A DNA stretch of 64,000 nucleotides from contig CM035308.1 in NCBI GenBank assembly GCA_002900995.3, positions 930,001 through 994,000 of the forward strand, read 5' to 3'. The notes below the pieces were generated by a model, which saw only the letters and a list, made by a program, of their open reading frames with translations, ran no database searches and had not been told where the DNA came from. A program made the translations under genes and the position numbers. The DNA comes from Ganoderma boninense. Its lineage: Eukaryota > Basidiomycota > Agaricomycetes > Polyporales > Polyporaceae. Positions 27,126 through 38,800 of the stretch are shown here, one piece after another (the stretch's first letter is position 1; each line of letters begins with the position of its first letter).

Positions 27126-27692
27126 TCAGAACCCCCAGCTATATGCGTCACGCGTCAAAAATGAGGACTCACTCATCGGTTCCTCGGTCTTGGCCTTCTT
27201 GGTGGGATTCTCTACCGCGGTGGTGGAGCTGGATTCGTCGGGAGAACGGCGCTTGCCCCGGTTTTTCTGCGGCGGCCGGACGGTGAGATACGGGAAACAC
27301 CACAGCTAGGGACGCTACTCACGAATCGGTTGTCGAATTCACGCTTCCTGGATAGGAAAAAGGTGTAACGGTGAGTATATGCGCGCGGAGAGGTGGTAGA
27401 GAATGGGGGAAGGGACGCACTTGACGATGGTCTCTTCCGTCTTCTTCTTCTCATCCTCCTCCTGCCGAATCACAGTCCCCCTGTCAGTAACTCGCAGATT
27501 CACAAGCAGATTAAGACAACGGACCTTCTTCAATCGCTGAAAGCGTTCTAGGAACGAACCGTCGTTAGAAAACACATTGACCGGTTTGGGTTTGGGGGCA
27601 GCGTTGTTAGGTTTGGGGGGAGCGGGAGTAGTGGACAATGGGGCAGGAGACGCGTACCCGCTGGATGGCACTGGTGTTGAGGAGGAAGACAT
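27126..27692 (-). CDS. Small basic lysine-rich protein, unknown function
   Basis: Predicted protein of about 120 residues in four short exons, start ATG at 27692 and stop at 27126. The N-terminus is rich in Ser, Pro and Ala (MSSSSTPVPSSGYASPAPL), then SNDGSFLERFQRLKK. A charged helical stretch follows (EEDEKKKTEETIVKKREFD, then NRFKNRGKRRSP), with a lysine-containing tail PTKKAKTEEP. The end is DAYSWGF. The last three exons rejoin in frame only with the splice sites I chose, including an acceptor after ATTCGGCAG. It looks like a short nuclear protein with a coiled segment and nuclear-localisation-like basic clusters. I do not recognise a named family. Confidence 0.62.
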
Positions 27693-28632
27693 GGGAGCTG
27701 CAAAGGTGGCGATCCGGGGCTGTTGGTGCTGAGGTGGTCGTCGACGATCTGAAAGGGAGCAGGCGGAACGCCGGTGCTGTCCCAGAAGGTCGCCGAAGCT
27801 GTGCTGGTGTGTGGGAACACGTTGCCTGATTCGATGGTCCCAGGAATGGAATGTGGGCAAACCAGGCCCAGCAGCGCCGTCGGGTGACGACCTCTTTGCT
27901 TCTGCCGACCATCCACTTACATAACTCCGTCCCAACTCTCCGCATGCACTGCGCAAAGTGGATGCAATGACCGGAAGTGCATCTCCGCTGTGCTCGCATG
28001 GATGATCTGCAAGCCTAGCCTCTTATGTGCAATCTTTTGGGCCGCCCTCTTCCTGAGCTGTGTCGTTTGGTCAAGTTAAAACTATTACCGGGCCCCGGCT
28101 CGTCATCACATGTCAAATCATATTAACGGAGCTCAGTGGAGGACTGTAGGCCTTAAAGCCGCATTTCTTTCTCCTTTTTGTATGGTGAGTTGCGCATATA
28201 GGATGCAGGGCCTCATCAAAGGTGTCTGAATCTTTGATTCCTCGCATTCCAGGACCCGCCCAGTGCAATGTATAACCTGTGTTGTATGTGTGTGGCAACG
28301 TTGCGGGCACATTCGTGATATGCCCCAGGCTGCACAGCTGCACGGTGAGAGGGAACGCACTACTCATAGCCAGGTTACGTACGCCTGTCGCCCCCATCAA
28401 TCTTCTTCGAACATGGACCAGTACCCAATGGGAACCATCTCGCGTTGGGGTGTGAATCTGTTTCGTAAATTCGGATGCGGGACTTCATCGAATGTTAGTG
28501 ACAATTTTGGCCTGTGAACGGCGTACAGTAGGATCGGCTTTTCCGGCTTCAAGCGCTGATCAGGTCATCAAGAAGTCCTGGACCGCCAGTATATGTACAC
28601 TGACCCTAGAGCCTATTGAATCCAGTCGCACC
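27693..28632. other. Intergenic region, 0.9 kb, divergent promoters
   Basis: Lies between the start codons of the small basic protein gene and the DUF6534 gene. It should contain both promoters. Open frames here are short and lack domains. Confidence 0.5.
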
Positions 28633-31110
28633 ATGGCCGCCTCCACCATCGTCCTTGCCGATACGCCTCCCACCGTTCGGCTCGGGAGCACATACGGTGT
28701 GTTCTTAGTCTCTATCATCCTAGCCGCCACGTGCGTATACCAGGCCCTTCCCTCCCTGACGAAAAGTTTGAAACTGATGTTTCTCTTTCACCCCATAGCC
28801 TATACGGAGTCACGGTTTTACAATCACTATATTACTATCAGGAGTTTCCGAAGGATAGGTTGGTCCTGAAAGTAACTGTAAGCCGCTTTCCTCACCCCAT
28901 CTCGCCTTATTGAGCTGACTCTTCGGTGCTAGGTTGGCGTATTATGGTGCAGCCGATTTTCGGGCCTTCGAGACTATCGTTAACTCCATTGCACAGGGCC
29001 CTCGATACATTGGCAATTGCACTCAACTCCCATGCAATATACTATTATCTCATTTCAAACTTCACCAACCTTTCCGCACTTCAACAGGAGGTGTGGTGAG
29101 CATGATTGATTCAGCAGGCGTGACACTTCAACTGACAGAACGATAACTGTTGTGCAGGAGCGTACAGGTCCGTCGTCAGGTAATGTTTGGTGGTCCTGTC
29201 TAATAATACATTGTCGTGACGTCCAGATTGAACTCCTGGTTACTGTAAGTGCACAGTACGTTCAGTTCCCTCCGGCAAATCAACTTGAGCTTTTTTGTTA
29301 CCCAGTACACTGTCGTTCTTATCGTGCAATTGTAAGGTATACTTCTCTATCCAAAACATTTAAATGGTTAACGCGACTACAACAGCTTCTTCATCCTGCG
29401 CATATACCACCGTGAGTCCCTGCAGTCCCGTTCGCTGGCTGTCCGTCCCTGAGCCAGCACCATTTAAGTTCGCCCCCACGTGTGGTATATCCCCGTAGTC
29501 TTTGTACGTAACTTCCTGCCAATTGTATGCAAACGACGAATAGCTGACTACCTTTGCAGAGCATTCTGGCTGTTGGCTCATATGGTCAGTCTGCGGGACG
29601 AAATGGAACGATGCACGAAAGCTGATTTTTCCCAACCCTCCTCAAGCGAGTCTCATTGGTACATCCTATACGAAAAGTTAACGTGTCCCGAATGCTTACT
29701 TCTTTACAGCGGTGTTCGCCAAATCGTAAGGCAGTACTTATTCCATATTGATGACATGACTTCACATGTCCCTATAGTGAACTTCACAGTAAATGGTCGG
29801 ATACTGCTCCCGCCGGTGTTATTGTATGTATTATTGAGTTGATTCCCTGCGGCCACCTCATGCAACGAATTGACTGGGATCAACAGGCCCCTATCATTGC
29901 GAATTGGATCATGGGCAATATGGTCGATATTGGGATCACGGTCGTGCTGTGCCGGTACCTGTGGACCGAGAAGACAGGTGTCCCCTACAGGTTTGTTACC
30001 CTGATATCATTTTATCTGTGGGGCACAATGATTTACTGGTTTCTACGTAGGACGGACGTCATGCTTAATTCTATCATCGTGTTTTTGGTCAACCGAGGCG
30101 CGGTCGCAGCGTAAGTCCTCTATTGATTGTGCATACGAAACTCGAGTTCTAAGTTCTAAGGGGCGTTACACAAGTGTCGTCCAGGTGCTCACTCTCCTTA
30201 CGGTAAGTATGTATGGACGATTTGTCTTGTTAGAAATGCTGACGTAGTGCCAGAAACTCGTAATGCCACGAAACTTTGTCTGGCTCTTGTTCCACAACAT
30301 ATTATCTAAGGGTACGTACATATTGTCCATGATCCCGCCTGACTGGAATAATGTTCCTTGGGCAATCTTGCAGTCTACACGAACTCCATGTTGGCTACGT
30401 GAGTCATCTTCAATCACAATCCCCTCTTCTTCTCGCTGATGCCACCACACCACAGACTCAACGCTCGGGTTGGCTTCCGGAAAATCATCATGGACTCCCG
30501 GTATGATCACACAGTGCCGCCGATAGAGTTCACCACACAGCCAAGCAGGCCAGTTAGCAAGATGCCGCCTTTGCCTGAGGGACATCACATCTCGGTACGT
30601 TCGAGTTCACATCCATGCCTGCCCTGCCTCAAGGACCCGAGCGAAGGTGCTGATTTCTCCGTTCTTCGCGTTCTTCTTGGTCGTCGCTCCACTCCCGGAC
30701 TTGTCGGATTCTATTCATTCATCGTGATCGCCAAATCTCGGTACTACCGCGACTTCGCGACTTCGCTTCCCGACATGCGCCTGTCTTTGACACAGACCAT
30801 TGAACTCGCCGATGCCAGACCTGCGTACCCCCCAGCTGCGCTGGATCGCCGCAACGACCGGAGCACATACGACTCACGAAGCACAAGCTCGGGCACGGGC
30901 AGCAATGCGTACGAACGGCGGGGCGGGCTGGCCTCCTTCCACCGTGACCATCGAGCTCTTCCGTCCGACCAGAGCAGCGTCGCGACGGACTCGACCGACT
31001 ACCAGGTACACCTAAAGCGAGCCGTGAGCGCAGGCTCTCGATATACCCGAACGGTGCGTGCAGGCACGACCCTCGATGATCTGTGGGATGTCGAAGTCCA
31101 GGGTGGTTGA
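28633..31110 (+). CDS. DUF6534-type multi-pass membrane protein
   Basis: The gene is cut into about a dozen small exons. The start ATG at 28633 gives MAASTIVLADTPP, then a first helix. Joining exons yields LYGVTVLQSLYYYQEFPKD, VGVLWALDTLAIALNSHAIY, YYLISNF, IELLVTYTVVLIVQFFFILR, WYIPVVFSILAV, and WTEKTGVPYRRTDVMLNSI. Near the end come PRNFVWLLFHNILSKVYTNS and MLATLNAR. This matches the mushroom-specific DUF6534 pattern: seven or so transmembrane helices, then a soluble Ser/Arg-rich tail. The tail frame is open to the stop at 31108-31110. A possible 201-nt intron (30595-30795) would keep the frame, so tail length is uncertain. Function is unknown; the topology resembles a receptor or other membrane sensor, which is only a guess. 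Middle exon borders are less certain than the ends. Confidence 0.82.
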
Positions 31111-31739
31111 ACACCGAGGCTCACGAGCACTTGTTTATCCTTGATGGCCCCAGAGATTGAACTCGTTGCGAGACGACGAGCCGCTGAACTCGAAACATTC
31201 AAATGCCGTTTGAGAGCCGGAGTTGGTAGGTCGCAGATGGCCAGGCTGCTGTGATGTTACATTTGGTTGTAAATGCTAAAACGCTTCTTGGTGATCTGTT
31301 ATGATTTTCATGTCCCGATATTGGTTGTAATATTTTTGCGCATCTCGAGCCCAGAGGACATTTCTGTACCGTCACCGATTACCGAGCTCTTGCCTCAATT
31401 GTATTGTATTTACCGTAGATACTCATTGTGAAGCATGTATATATGTAGGTGATGTGATACAGTCGTGTTCATCAGATTCGGGGTGCGCAACGTAAGTAAG
31501 TCGCTCCGCGAACGTCAGAACAGCGTTCGCCTACGGTAGAGTATCGCCGCGGGAAGACGAAACAGAGGTCGAAGCACCGCAGTGACGAATGCTGCCGTGA
31601 TAGAGCATCTTGGATGGTCAGCGCACCTGCCTCCCAGCAACCCAGAAGACCTTCCAGGAGCAGCCGGTTCACATACAGTACACGACGAACAATATCCGAG
31701 TCCGGATACGCGGAATAGCTTCCGCCAATCGGAATCCTC
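31111..31739. other. Intergenic region between convergent gene ends
   Basis: A 0.63-kb AT-richer stretch between the DUF6534 stop and the EBP2 stop. It should hold 3' untranslated regions. No gene or RNA is recognisable. Confidence 0.5.
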
Positions 31740-33266
31740 CTACGACCGGCTTCGCTGCGCCATCCGTCTGCTCTTCCCCGGACGCTTTGGAGGCGCGCCC
31801 TTGCCTCCCTTGCCTCCTTTTCCGCCCGGGCCACCACCTTTGCCTTTGCCTCCTGGGCCCCCGCGCTGGACGAACGAATCCGTCGAGTCTTTCGTGTTCT
31901 GTTTTGACCGCCGGCCCGCCCCGCCGAACCCGAACTTCTTGTCGCGCGCGACGCGCGGGAGCTTGGACTTGCCATTCGGGCCCTTAGCACGCTTGGAGGG
32001 GCGGTCGGCGATCGCGTCCTCGATGGCGACATCGAAGTCCTCGCCGTCGTCCACGCCGCCCTCTAGTGCGCCCTTTCGTTCTGCATGGCAATGCCCGGTC
32101 AGCAATAGCAATAGCCCTCACATCGCAGACGAGGGAGCAAGGAAATAATGAGAACGCACTGCGCTTGAGGCCCTTGAGGCGCTCCTCGACGGCCTTCTTG
32201 TTCTGCTGGCGCTCCTTGATCTTCTCGAGCTGAACCTGCTTGCCGAACTTCTTGCCCTCGCGCTCCTTGCGCTTCTCCTCGGCGCGCTTCATGCCCGCGC
32301 TCTCGTCAAGCAGACGCTGGCGGATGCGCTCCATGTGTGAGTCGCTCTTGACCATCTCTCCGAAGTAGTCTGTGGGGCGGGTGAAGGGGAAGTTGGCCTT
32401 TTGCGCGAGCGAACGCGCGGTCTGCGCGCTGTGCAGCGCTTGCTTGTAGCTGCGTACGCGGGTGGGATTAGTGTGTAGGGAAAGGGGACTAAGGAGGGGG
32501 CATGCACGTACAACGCGAGCTCGCGGTTGAGATCATCCTCGACGTCAACATCGATGGTCTCGGGGTATATTACAGTCAGCGTCTCTGTCCATGGTAGTGA
32601 GGGATCGAGCGCGATGGTTGCGCGTATCCGCTCCATGGCAATCTGCACACGACACGATCAGATGCGGCAGCGTTCGGCACATAGGTTGGAACGTACTTGG
32701 TTGTCGATCTCAACTTTTTGTCGAGGCATAGCATCCTCGTCCAGCATCTCCTCGTCTGAGAGCTCATCCACAGGAATAGGCATGTGCTTGCTGGAGCTCG
32801 CCTCGTTCGTCTCCTCTTCCTCCTCATCTTCTTCTGAACCTTCCTCCTCATCCCCCTCCTCCTCACCAGACACTGCTCCCGCTTCCTCTTCTTCTTCATC
32901 TTCTTCATCCTCGTTCTCTTCATCCCCCTCTTCCAATGCCCGCAGCTGTTCCTGCGCGAAGTCGTCCAAGCCATCTTCCCCAAGCGCGTTCATCAGCCTC
33001 TCCATGCCGTCCTCGTCCACATCGTCCTCGTCCTCATCATCGTCGCCCTCATCGTCGCTCACGTCCTGCCACCCATCCTCCTCCTCAGATCCAGAAGGGA
33101 GCTCCTCTTCCTCTTCCAAGCCTTCAATGTCTTCCGACTCGTCCGAGGAGCTAGCAGCCCGTTCGTGAAGCTTGGTAGGCGGAACGACGGGCTTGGTCGT
33201 GGGTTTTAGTTTTGTAGTGCCTGTCTTGGATGACGAGGCCTTCTTATCTTTGATTTTGGCGGGCAT
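31740..33266 (-). CDS. EBP2: rRNA-processing protein EBP2
   Basis: Nucleolar protein needed for 25S rRNA maturation and 60S ribosome assembly. I chose the ATG at 33266 (MPAKIKDKK). The N-terminal third is strongly acidic with long Glu/Asp runs. The conserved EBP2 core follows: QKVEIDNQ, then IAMERIRATIALDPSLPWTE, and DVEDDLNRELALYKQALHSA. Next are FPFTRPTDYFGEMVKSDSHM, ERIRQRLLDESAG and KKFGKQVQLEKIKERQ. The C-terminus is basic and glycine-rich (GGPGGKGKGGGPGG) and ends RMAQRSRS. Blocks and order match EBP2 proteins from yeast to human. Introns interrupt at about 32100-32160, 32455-32512 and 32643-32697. The acidic head and basic tail are typical of nucleolar assembly factors. Confidence 0.93.
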
Positions 33267-34048
33267 GACTGTGGAGAGAAGAGGAAAAGGCGAGTATCGA
33301 GACGGAGTGCAGCCTGAGCTTGCCAGTTGCGAGGCTTTGACGCAGACGCCCAAGAAATTGCGACTCACGTGACTATGTGCCGGCGCTTGTCATCGAGCGG
33401 TTGTCGTGGCCATTGGCCTCCGACTCGAGGACTAAGGTCGGTCGCCGTTGCTGGCCTCGTCGCACTCGATGCTTGACTCATTTCCACCCGCAGTACTGGG
33501 CCAGATATGTTGTAACCTCCGTCTCGTCCTAACTTTGAGCCCGGGCTCCGTGGCTTTAGGCCCGAGTCGCAGCTGTTGGTCGGCTTGCGCCAGTGCTGAG
33601 GGAGCCTGAGCGGCCGCGGAACTGGGCGGCGATACATAGGAGGAAAAAGGGGAGAGGGACGAGTGCAGCGCAGTGAGGGATGTGGATTGCTATATGATAC
33701 TGTATGGTACAAGGGGTATCGTTCTGCTTATATGGTGTTGATTTATATCTCCAGGCAAGGCAGACCGGCCGTCAAACATGTAGTATGTAGTACAGTAGTG
33801 TGTGCAGAAATAGAAGTCGAATGTGAACACACTATGAAGCAAAGCACTATGAAGTAGTGTCCGACCATCCAGAACGAGAAAAGAAAACATTCCAATCCAG
33901 TGACACGGTGACATGAAGCTACTGCAGGTGAGCAAGGTAGACCGTTGGCAGACACAGACGTTGCAGCATATGAACATGGCGTCTGAGCGCACCAACGCAG
34001 AGAAAGGCGCTTTTGGTGGGGCTGCGATATCCGACAAGGACCAGACGT
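33267..34048. other. Intergenic region, 0.8 kb
   Basis: Between the EBP2 start and the end of the zinc-finger gene, both on the minus strand. It should contain the EBP2 promoter and the zinc-finger gene 3' end. Short open frames carry no domain. Confidence 0.5.
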
Positions 34049-35065
34049 TCAGTATCCGTTCGCCTTCCTCTTGGTCTTCGCGGCCGCGACCTCCTTCACG
34101 TTCACCCAGTAGCCGGCCTTCGAACCAGGACAGCCCCGCGTAGTCAAGTGGCGCCGATACGAGTCCCGCCGGTCCTTGAACGTCGTCAGGCAGCCGTGGA
34201 CCATGAGCTTCCCGTCGTGCATGAACCCGTTCGCGATGTCCGCGTCGTTGCACTCGCCCGCCTCCTCGACGGGCACCCCGAGGCACGCATACTGGTAGTC
34301 TCCGATGAAATGCGTCTTCTCGTGGCGCGTCACGTCTGCGGGGCGGCCGAAGCGGGAGCGGCAGTAGCGGCACTCGTTGGCCTGCGGTGGCTTGGGCACG
34401 GTGTTCTCGGATGTGGATATTTGCGCATTTCGCGAGGGTTGAGTCACGCTGCGCTTGCCGGCGGGATATGGCGAGTAAGGGGATCGGGAGCGGGTGGGCG
34501 AAGACGACGACGACGACGACGATGCAGGCGACGAGGCGGATGAGGAGGGTCTAGATGGAACGGACATGGGGGCTGGTGATAACGAGAATGAGTCCTGGCA
34601 GGAAGAGACGGGAGTACGTAGTTGGAGAGTGGCGAAGACGGGAGACCAATTTCCTGTCGGTACTTGGGGATTCGTTTCGGTTTCTAAGGCATGGCGGTGG
34701 TCGAGGAGGCGGAAGCTGTCCAGGCTGCTTGTATTGATATCCTGCGAGAAGTTGAAGTCTAAGCCCAAGCCGAAGTCAATCCCCTCGACGGAACCTGTGG
34801 TGTTTTCGGCAGGCGGCGCACTAGAGCAAGGGACCAATTTCAACAACTTGACGGGTTAAGTCGTACAACAACTGGCATACCATTCCTGATCTTTAATCAA
34901 CTCCTTGAAAAGTCTGTCGAGGAGAGGGTCTGCCTGGTCAGGCAGACCACCGAAGAGGTCGAGTGAAGCGCCTGGGTCAAAGGCGGCAGGATCGGAAAAT
35001 GCCGTGGCTGTCGCAAAGGAGGAGGGTGGAGCCCAAAGAGACGGATCCGTGAACGGCGGCTGCAT
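34049..35065 (-). CDS. C2H2 zinc-finger protein, probable transcription factor
   Basis: Predicted protein of about 315 residues from two exons. The first runs from the ATG at 35065 (MQPPFTDPSLWAPP) and ends in ELIKDQE. The second joins in frame through a short intron near 34828-34882. The N-terminal two thirds are Ser/Pro-rich and probably disordered, with a run of serines. A C2H2 finger then reads CRYCRSRFGRPADVTRHEKT followed by H. A second Cys/His-containing unit has CLTTFKDRRDSYRRH. The protein ends in a lysine-rich tail (AAAKTKRKANGY) that could be a nuclear signal. This architecture suits a fungal DNA-binding regulator. The target is unknown; the second unit is irregular and might not fold as a classical finger. 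Confidence 0.8.
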
Positions 35066-35802
35066 CTTGCTCACGGGGACGATTCAAGCGAGGGGTTCGA
35101 AGAGGCTCGTGGTGTGGACGGCGTAGAAGAGGGGGAGTGTCCTTCATCCCGTCGTCGTTCGTCAGAATCTTATACACCGGTGCGTCCTTTGTCGAAGCTC
35201 AACGGTGAGCACACCGCCCGAGCAGTCGGACACCATTCTTGACACCCGCCTACGGGCGTCGGGGTGATTATATCTAGGACTTTCCTATTCCGGCAGAAGC
35301 ATGGCGGGCCAAGAAGGCGGGCACGGGGCAGGCATCGACATCTCGAAGCAACGCCAGCACAAATTACAATGCTGGGGTCGCCCTATGGCCACCAAGCGCC
35401 TAGCCTCGATGCAATGTTAGCTGGAGGGTGCCACTCATCAGTGGCACACAACGACATGAGGATGTCAGGAGACTGACTTACCGTTTACAGTATCAAGACG
35501 CATTGTGGCCGTTCATGTTTCACTCAAGGCCTGAGCTATTTCCAACGTGGATCAGGTTTGCGTGTTGCCCCCTGCATACTCTACAGATGAACGTCTGCAT
35601 GTCAGACTGCACCACTGTGACAAGAGTAGAGGCAATCGCATTGCAGATGTCCTGTGAACAGTGAATGCTATGGTACACGGGCCGTCAAACCGAGAGCACA
35701 TAATCCAACTCGGAATAGTACTGTGGGCTGGGGCAGTCATGAGAACTTTCCTGACACTAGTTGCTTTGTTCGTAACGTTCCTGAGTCCGATTCCGTCCTT
35801 CC
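35066..35802. other. Intergenic region, 0.7 kb
   Basis: Between the zinc-finger gene start and the end of the BBC1-like gene, both minus strand. It contains a small perfect hairpin (35429-35448, GTGCCAC stem, six-base loop). Otherwise no gene or repeat is evident. Confidence 0.5.
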
Positions 35803-38800
35803 TCAGGCTTCCAGCACCCTGTATATCTGTTGGGGTACGGTTAGATTGTCAACAATGGAAAATGAAACGGCCAACAAGGCATCACACGCACCTTGACCTC
35901 CCCACTCTTCAAGTCTTCGAGGCGATAACTGACAGACTCCACGCTCTACACGGACTTGTTAGTCACCCAACCCACACAGACCATTCCTGTCACCAAAAAG
36001 AAAGCGCCGACGCACCTGGTGCCCAACGTGCTGATTCGCCTGGAACACCTTGACCTTGCTCTTCTTCAGCTCAAAGTCCCCAATGACGCCCACGAGCGGC
36101 TCGCCCACGCCCACCGTCTGGCTGTAGCTCTGCAGCCCTTTGTGCCCCTTGAACTTCGCCTCGCTCACCACAACCACGTCCCCGGGCATGATGTCGCTCG
36201 CGCGCCGCTGCACCGCGCCCCCGACCTGGCTGTACACCAAGTGTCCGTACGAGTCGAGCGCCGCGGTCGGCTTCGCTGCGTTCGGCACCGCGCCGATCAC
36301 GGTCGCGACGAACCCGCGGTACGTGCCGTCTCCGATGACGCTCTTCTTCGACTTGTCGAACAGCATCGCCGCGGTCTCGTGCACCTGCACCCCGACGCGG
36401 CCCCATTGCGCCTGCAGCTCCTCGGCCGAGAAGTTGTGCTCCGAGGGGGGCGGCCGGCTCGGTGCGGCCGGGAGAGGGTGCTCCGTCTGGGCTTGGGAAG
36501 CAGGTGGGGGCGCAGGAGGAGGGGCGGGGGGATAGTTCGTCGAATCCTCCGACCATTGCCCAGAGAGGGACAAGTCGGTCTCGCCACCGAAGTCAATGTT
36601 CGGGATAGAGGACGTCTCCCATTGTGACGCCGCCTCTGGGGCAGCTGGTGGCGCCCGTGGAGGAGCGCGTGCTGGCGGATGGGCAGCGCGGGGAGGGGGT
36701 GGAGGAGGGGGTTCGTCACTTTGGGGCTGATCGACGACAACGAAGCCTCCCGGTGTGTCAGTGGTGGTCGGAAGAGGGTGAGGGACATGCGGAGGCGGCG
36801 GATAAGTGAAGGCGGCAGGTGCTGGTGGGCGAGTCCTGGGGACCGGCGGGGCAGAAGCGAATGTCGGAGGGGAGAAGGCCCGCGCCTGTGGAACAGGTGG
36901 AGGACCTACAGATACGCGCCGCCCGAAGCGGTCGGGCACAGGGGGTGCTTCTTCCTCAGCATCCTCGTGTGTGACCTCCTCAAGCTCGCTCTCCTCGTGT
37001 TCGATGTGGTCACTGTCAGACACATGCTGGTAGTCAGACTCAGAACCGTGATCCTCCTCTGCTGCAGGAGGCGGCGGAGGCGGCGGGGGAACCACGGGTG
37101 CAGAACGCTTAGGCGGTGGTGGAGCCTTCGCACTCTCGTCTTCTTCCTCGTCCTGCTGCACACGGGTCGGGGGCTTAGGCGGAGCCATGCCTGGCATCAT
37201 ACCGAAACGCATGCCACCCATGCCTGCGATACGAGCGGCAATACGCTGCTTGCGCGCAAACTCGTCCTCCTCTTCCTGTTCTTGAGGAGCCTCTTCAGCT
37301 TCTGCCGGCTCCTCTTCCGTCTCTTCGTGTTCAGGCTCCGGTTCAGGAGGTGGCGCCCGACGAGCAGACGGGATCGGTGGAGGAGCGCCGAAGCGGATTC
37401 CACCCAATTTCGCCATCCGTTCTGCGATGGTGCGCCGGCGAGCCTGTTCAGGATCTTCTTCATCCTCCGCCTGCTCTTCTTGTGGCTGAGAAGCAGCGGG
37501 TCCAACCGGAGGGCGAGGAGAAGTGATAGGCGGGGGCGGAGGAGGTGGAGAACTAGGTATAGCAGGGGGAGAAATGGCTCGCTCTGGCGGAGGCGGTGGC
37601 GAGACGATCCTTTGTGGTGGAGGTGGAGGCGGAGGGCTCATTGGGGGCGGGGAAACGATCCTTGCAGGAGGCAGCGGGGGCGATGCCAGCGGGAAAGTCA
37701 TGCTCTGAGGAGACGTGACATGCTGCGAGCCCGAAGACCGCTGCGGGCTGTAAAATCGCGGGTCGATAGGATCTGCAAAACCCATAATCACTTAGCAGCG
37801 CGCTCGAGTATGATAATATAAGACCAAACGAAGAGAAGACTGACCGCCGTCGATATCCTCAAGCTCTTCGGGAGAAGGGTGTTGGAGAGGAGGCAGAACT
37901 GGCTTGCCCGTAGCCGATACTGGTGGGGGTATCGGAACTCGTGAAACTGGGCGGGCAGAACGCGGGGGAGGTGGAGGAGGGGTGGGTTCGTCATCTTCTA
38001 CTTCTTCCTCCTCATCCTCCTCCGGTTGATCGTACTCATCTTCCCTCGGTGCGAGAGGCGGAGGGTGAGGCGCGAGGGGAGGAGGGACATTCAAGGAATT
38101 GCCACGAGATGGGACGCGAGGCGGGGGTGGCGGAGGAGGTTCGTCATCTTCCTCCTCGTCCTCGAAGAACGTCTCCGCGGGTGGAGGGGGAGGGGGAGGT
38201 ACTGCAGCATGACGAGGAGGCGGAGGTGGCGCAGGCACTTCCTCAACGGGTTCATATTCCTCTTCCTCGGGCTCGTCATACTCGTCATGGAGATGTTCAT
38301 GAAGCTCCGCTTCGTCCTCGGATCCAATGTCCTGGGCATGCCGACCATATGCCTCAGCTTCGTCGACGTGGTCTGGTACCTCCTCCTCTTCAAACTCCAC
38401 CGGGGCAGGTGGTGGGAGTGGGGGTGGTACAGATACTCGTCGAGGTGGGGGAGGCGGGAAATCTCTCCTTGGTGGTGAGGGAAACCTCAACTCCTCCTCA
38501 GCCTCTGCAGGCGGCGTTTGCGGTATAGCCGGCGGAGGCCTTGTTGTGCGCGGAGGGGGCGGAGGGAGCGCCGGCTCACTAACCTCCTCGAGGTTCTCAG
38601 GCTCCTCCGCGATCTCGTGTGCGTGAGCATCCTCGTGCTCGTATATGTCCTCATATTTCTCACTCTCCCGTCCAGCTGCGACGTCTTCCTCATGGTCGTC
38701 ATAGCCCCCGTGGTGCGCAGCACGTGGCTCCGCCGCGACTTCTTCGTCCTCATAACCTTCCTCGATCGGTTCTTCTTGAAGTTCACGGGTAGGCAGATGG

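Noticed and set aside
36679..37821. 380-codon open frame on the plus strand
   Set aside because: Antisense shadow of the proline-rich BBC1-like exon, where biased codons keep other frames open.
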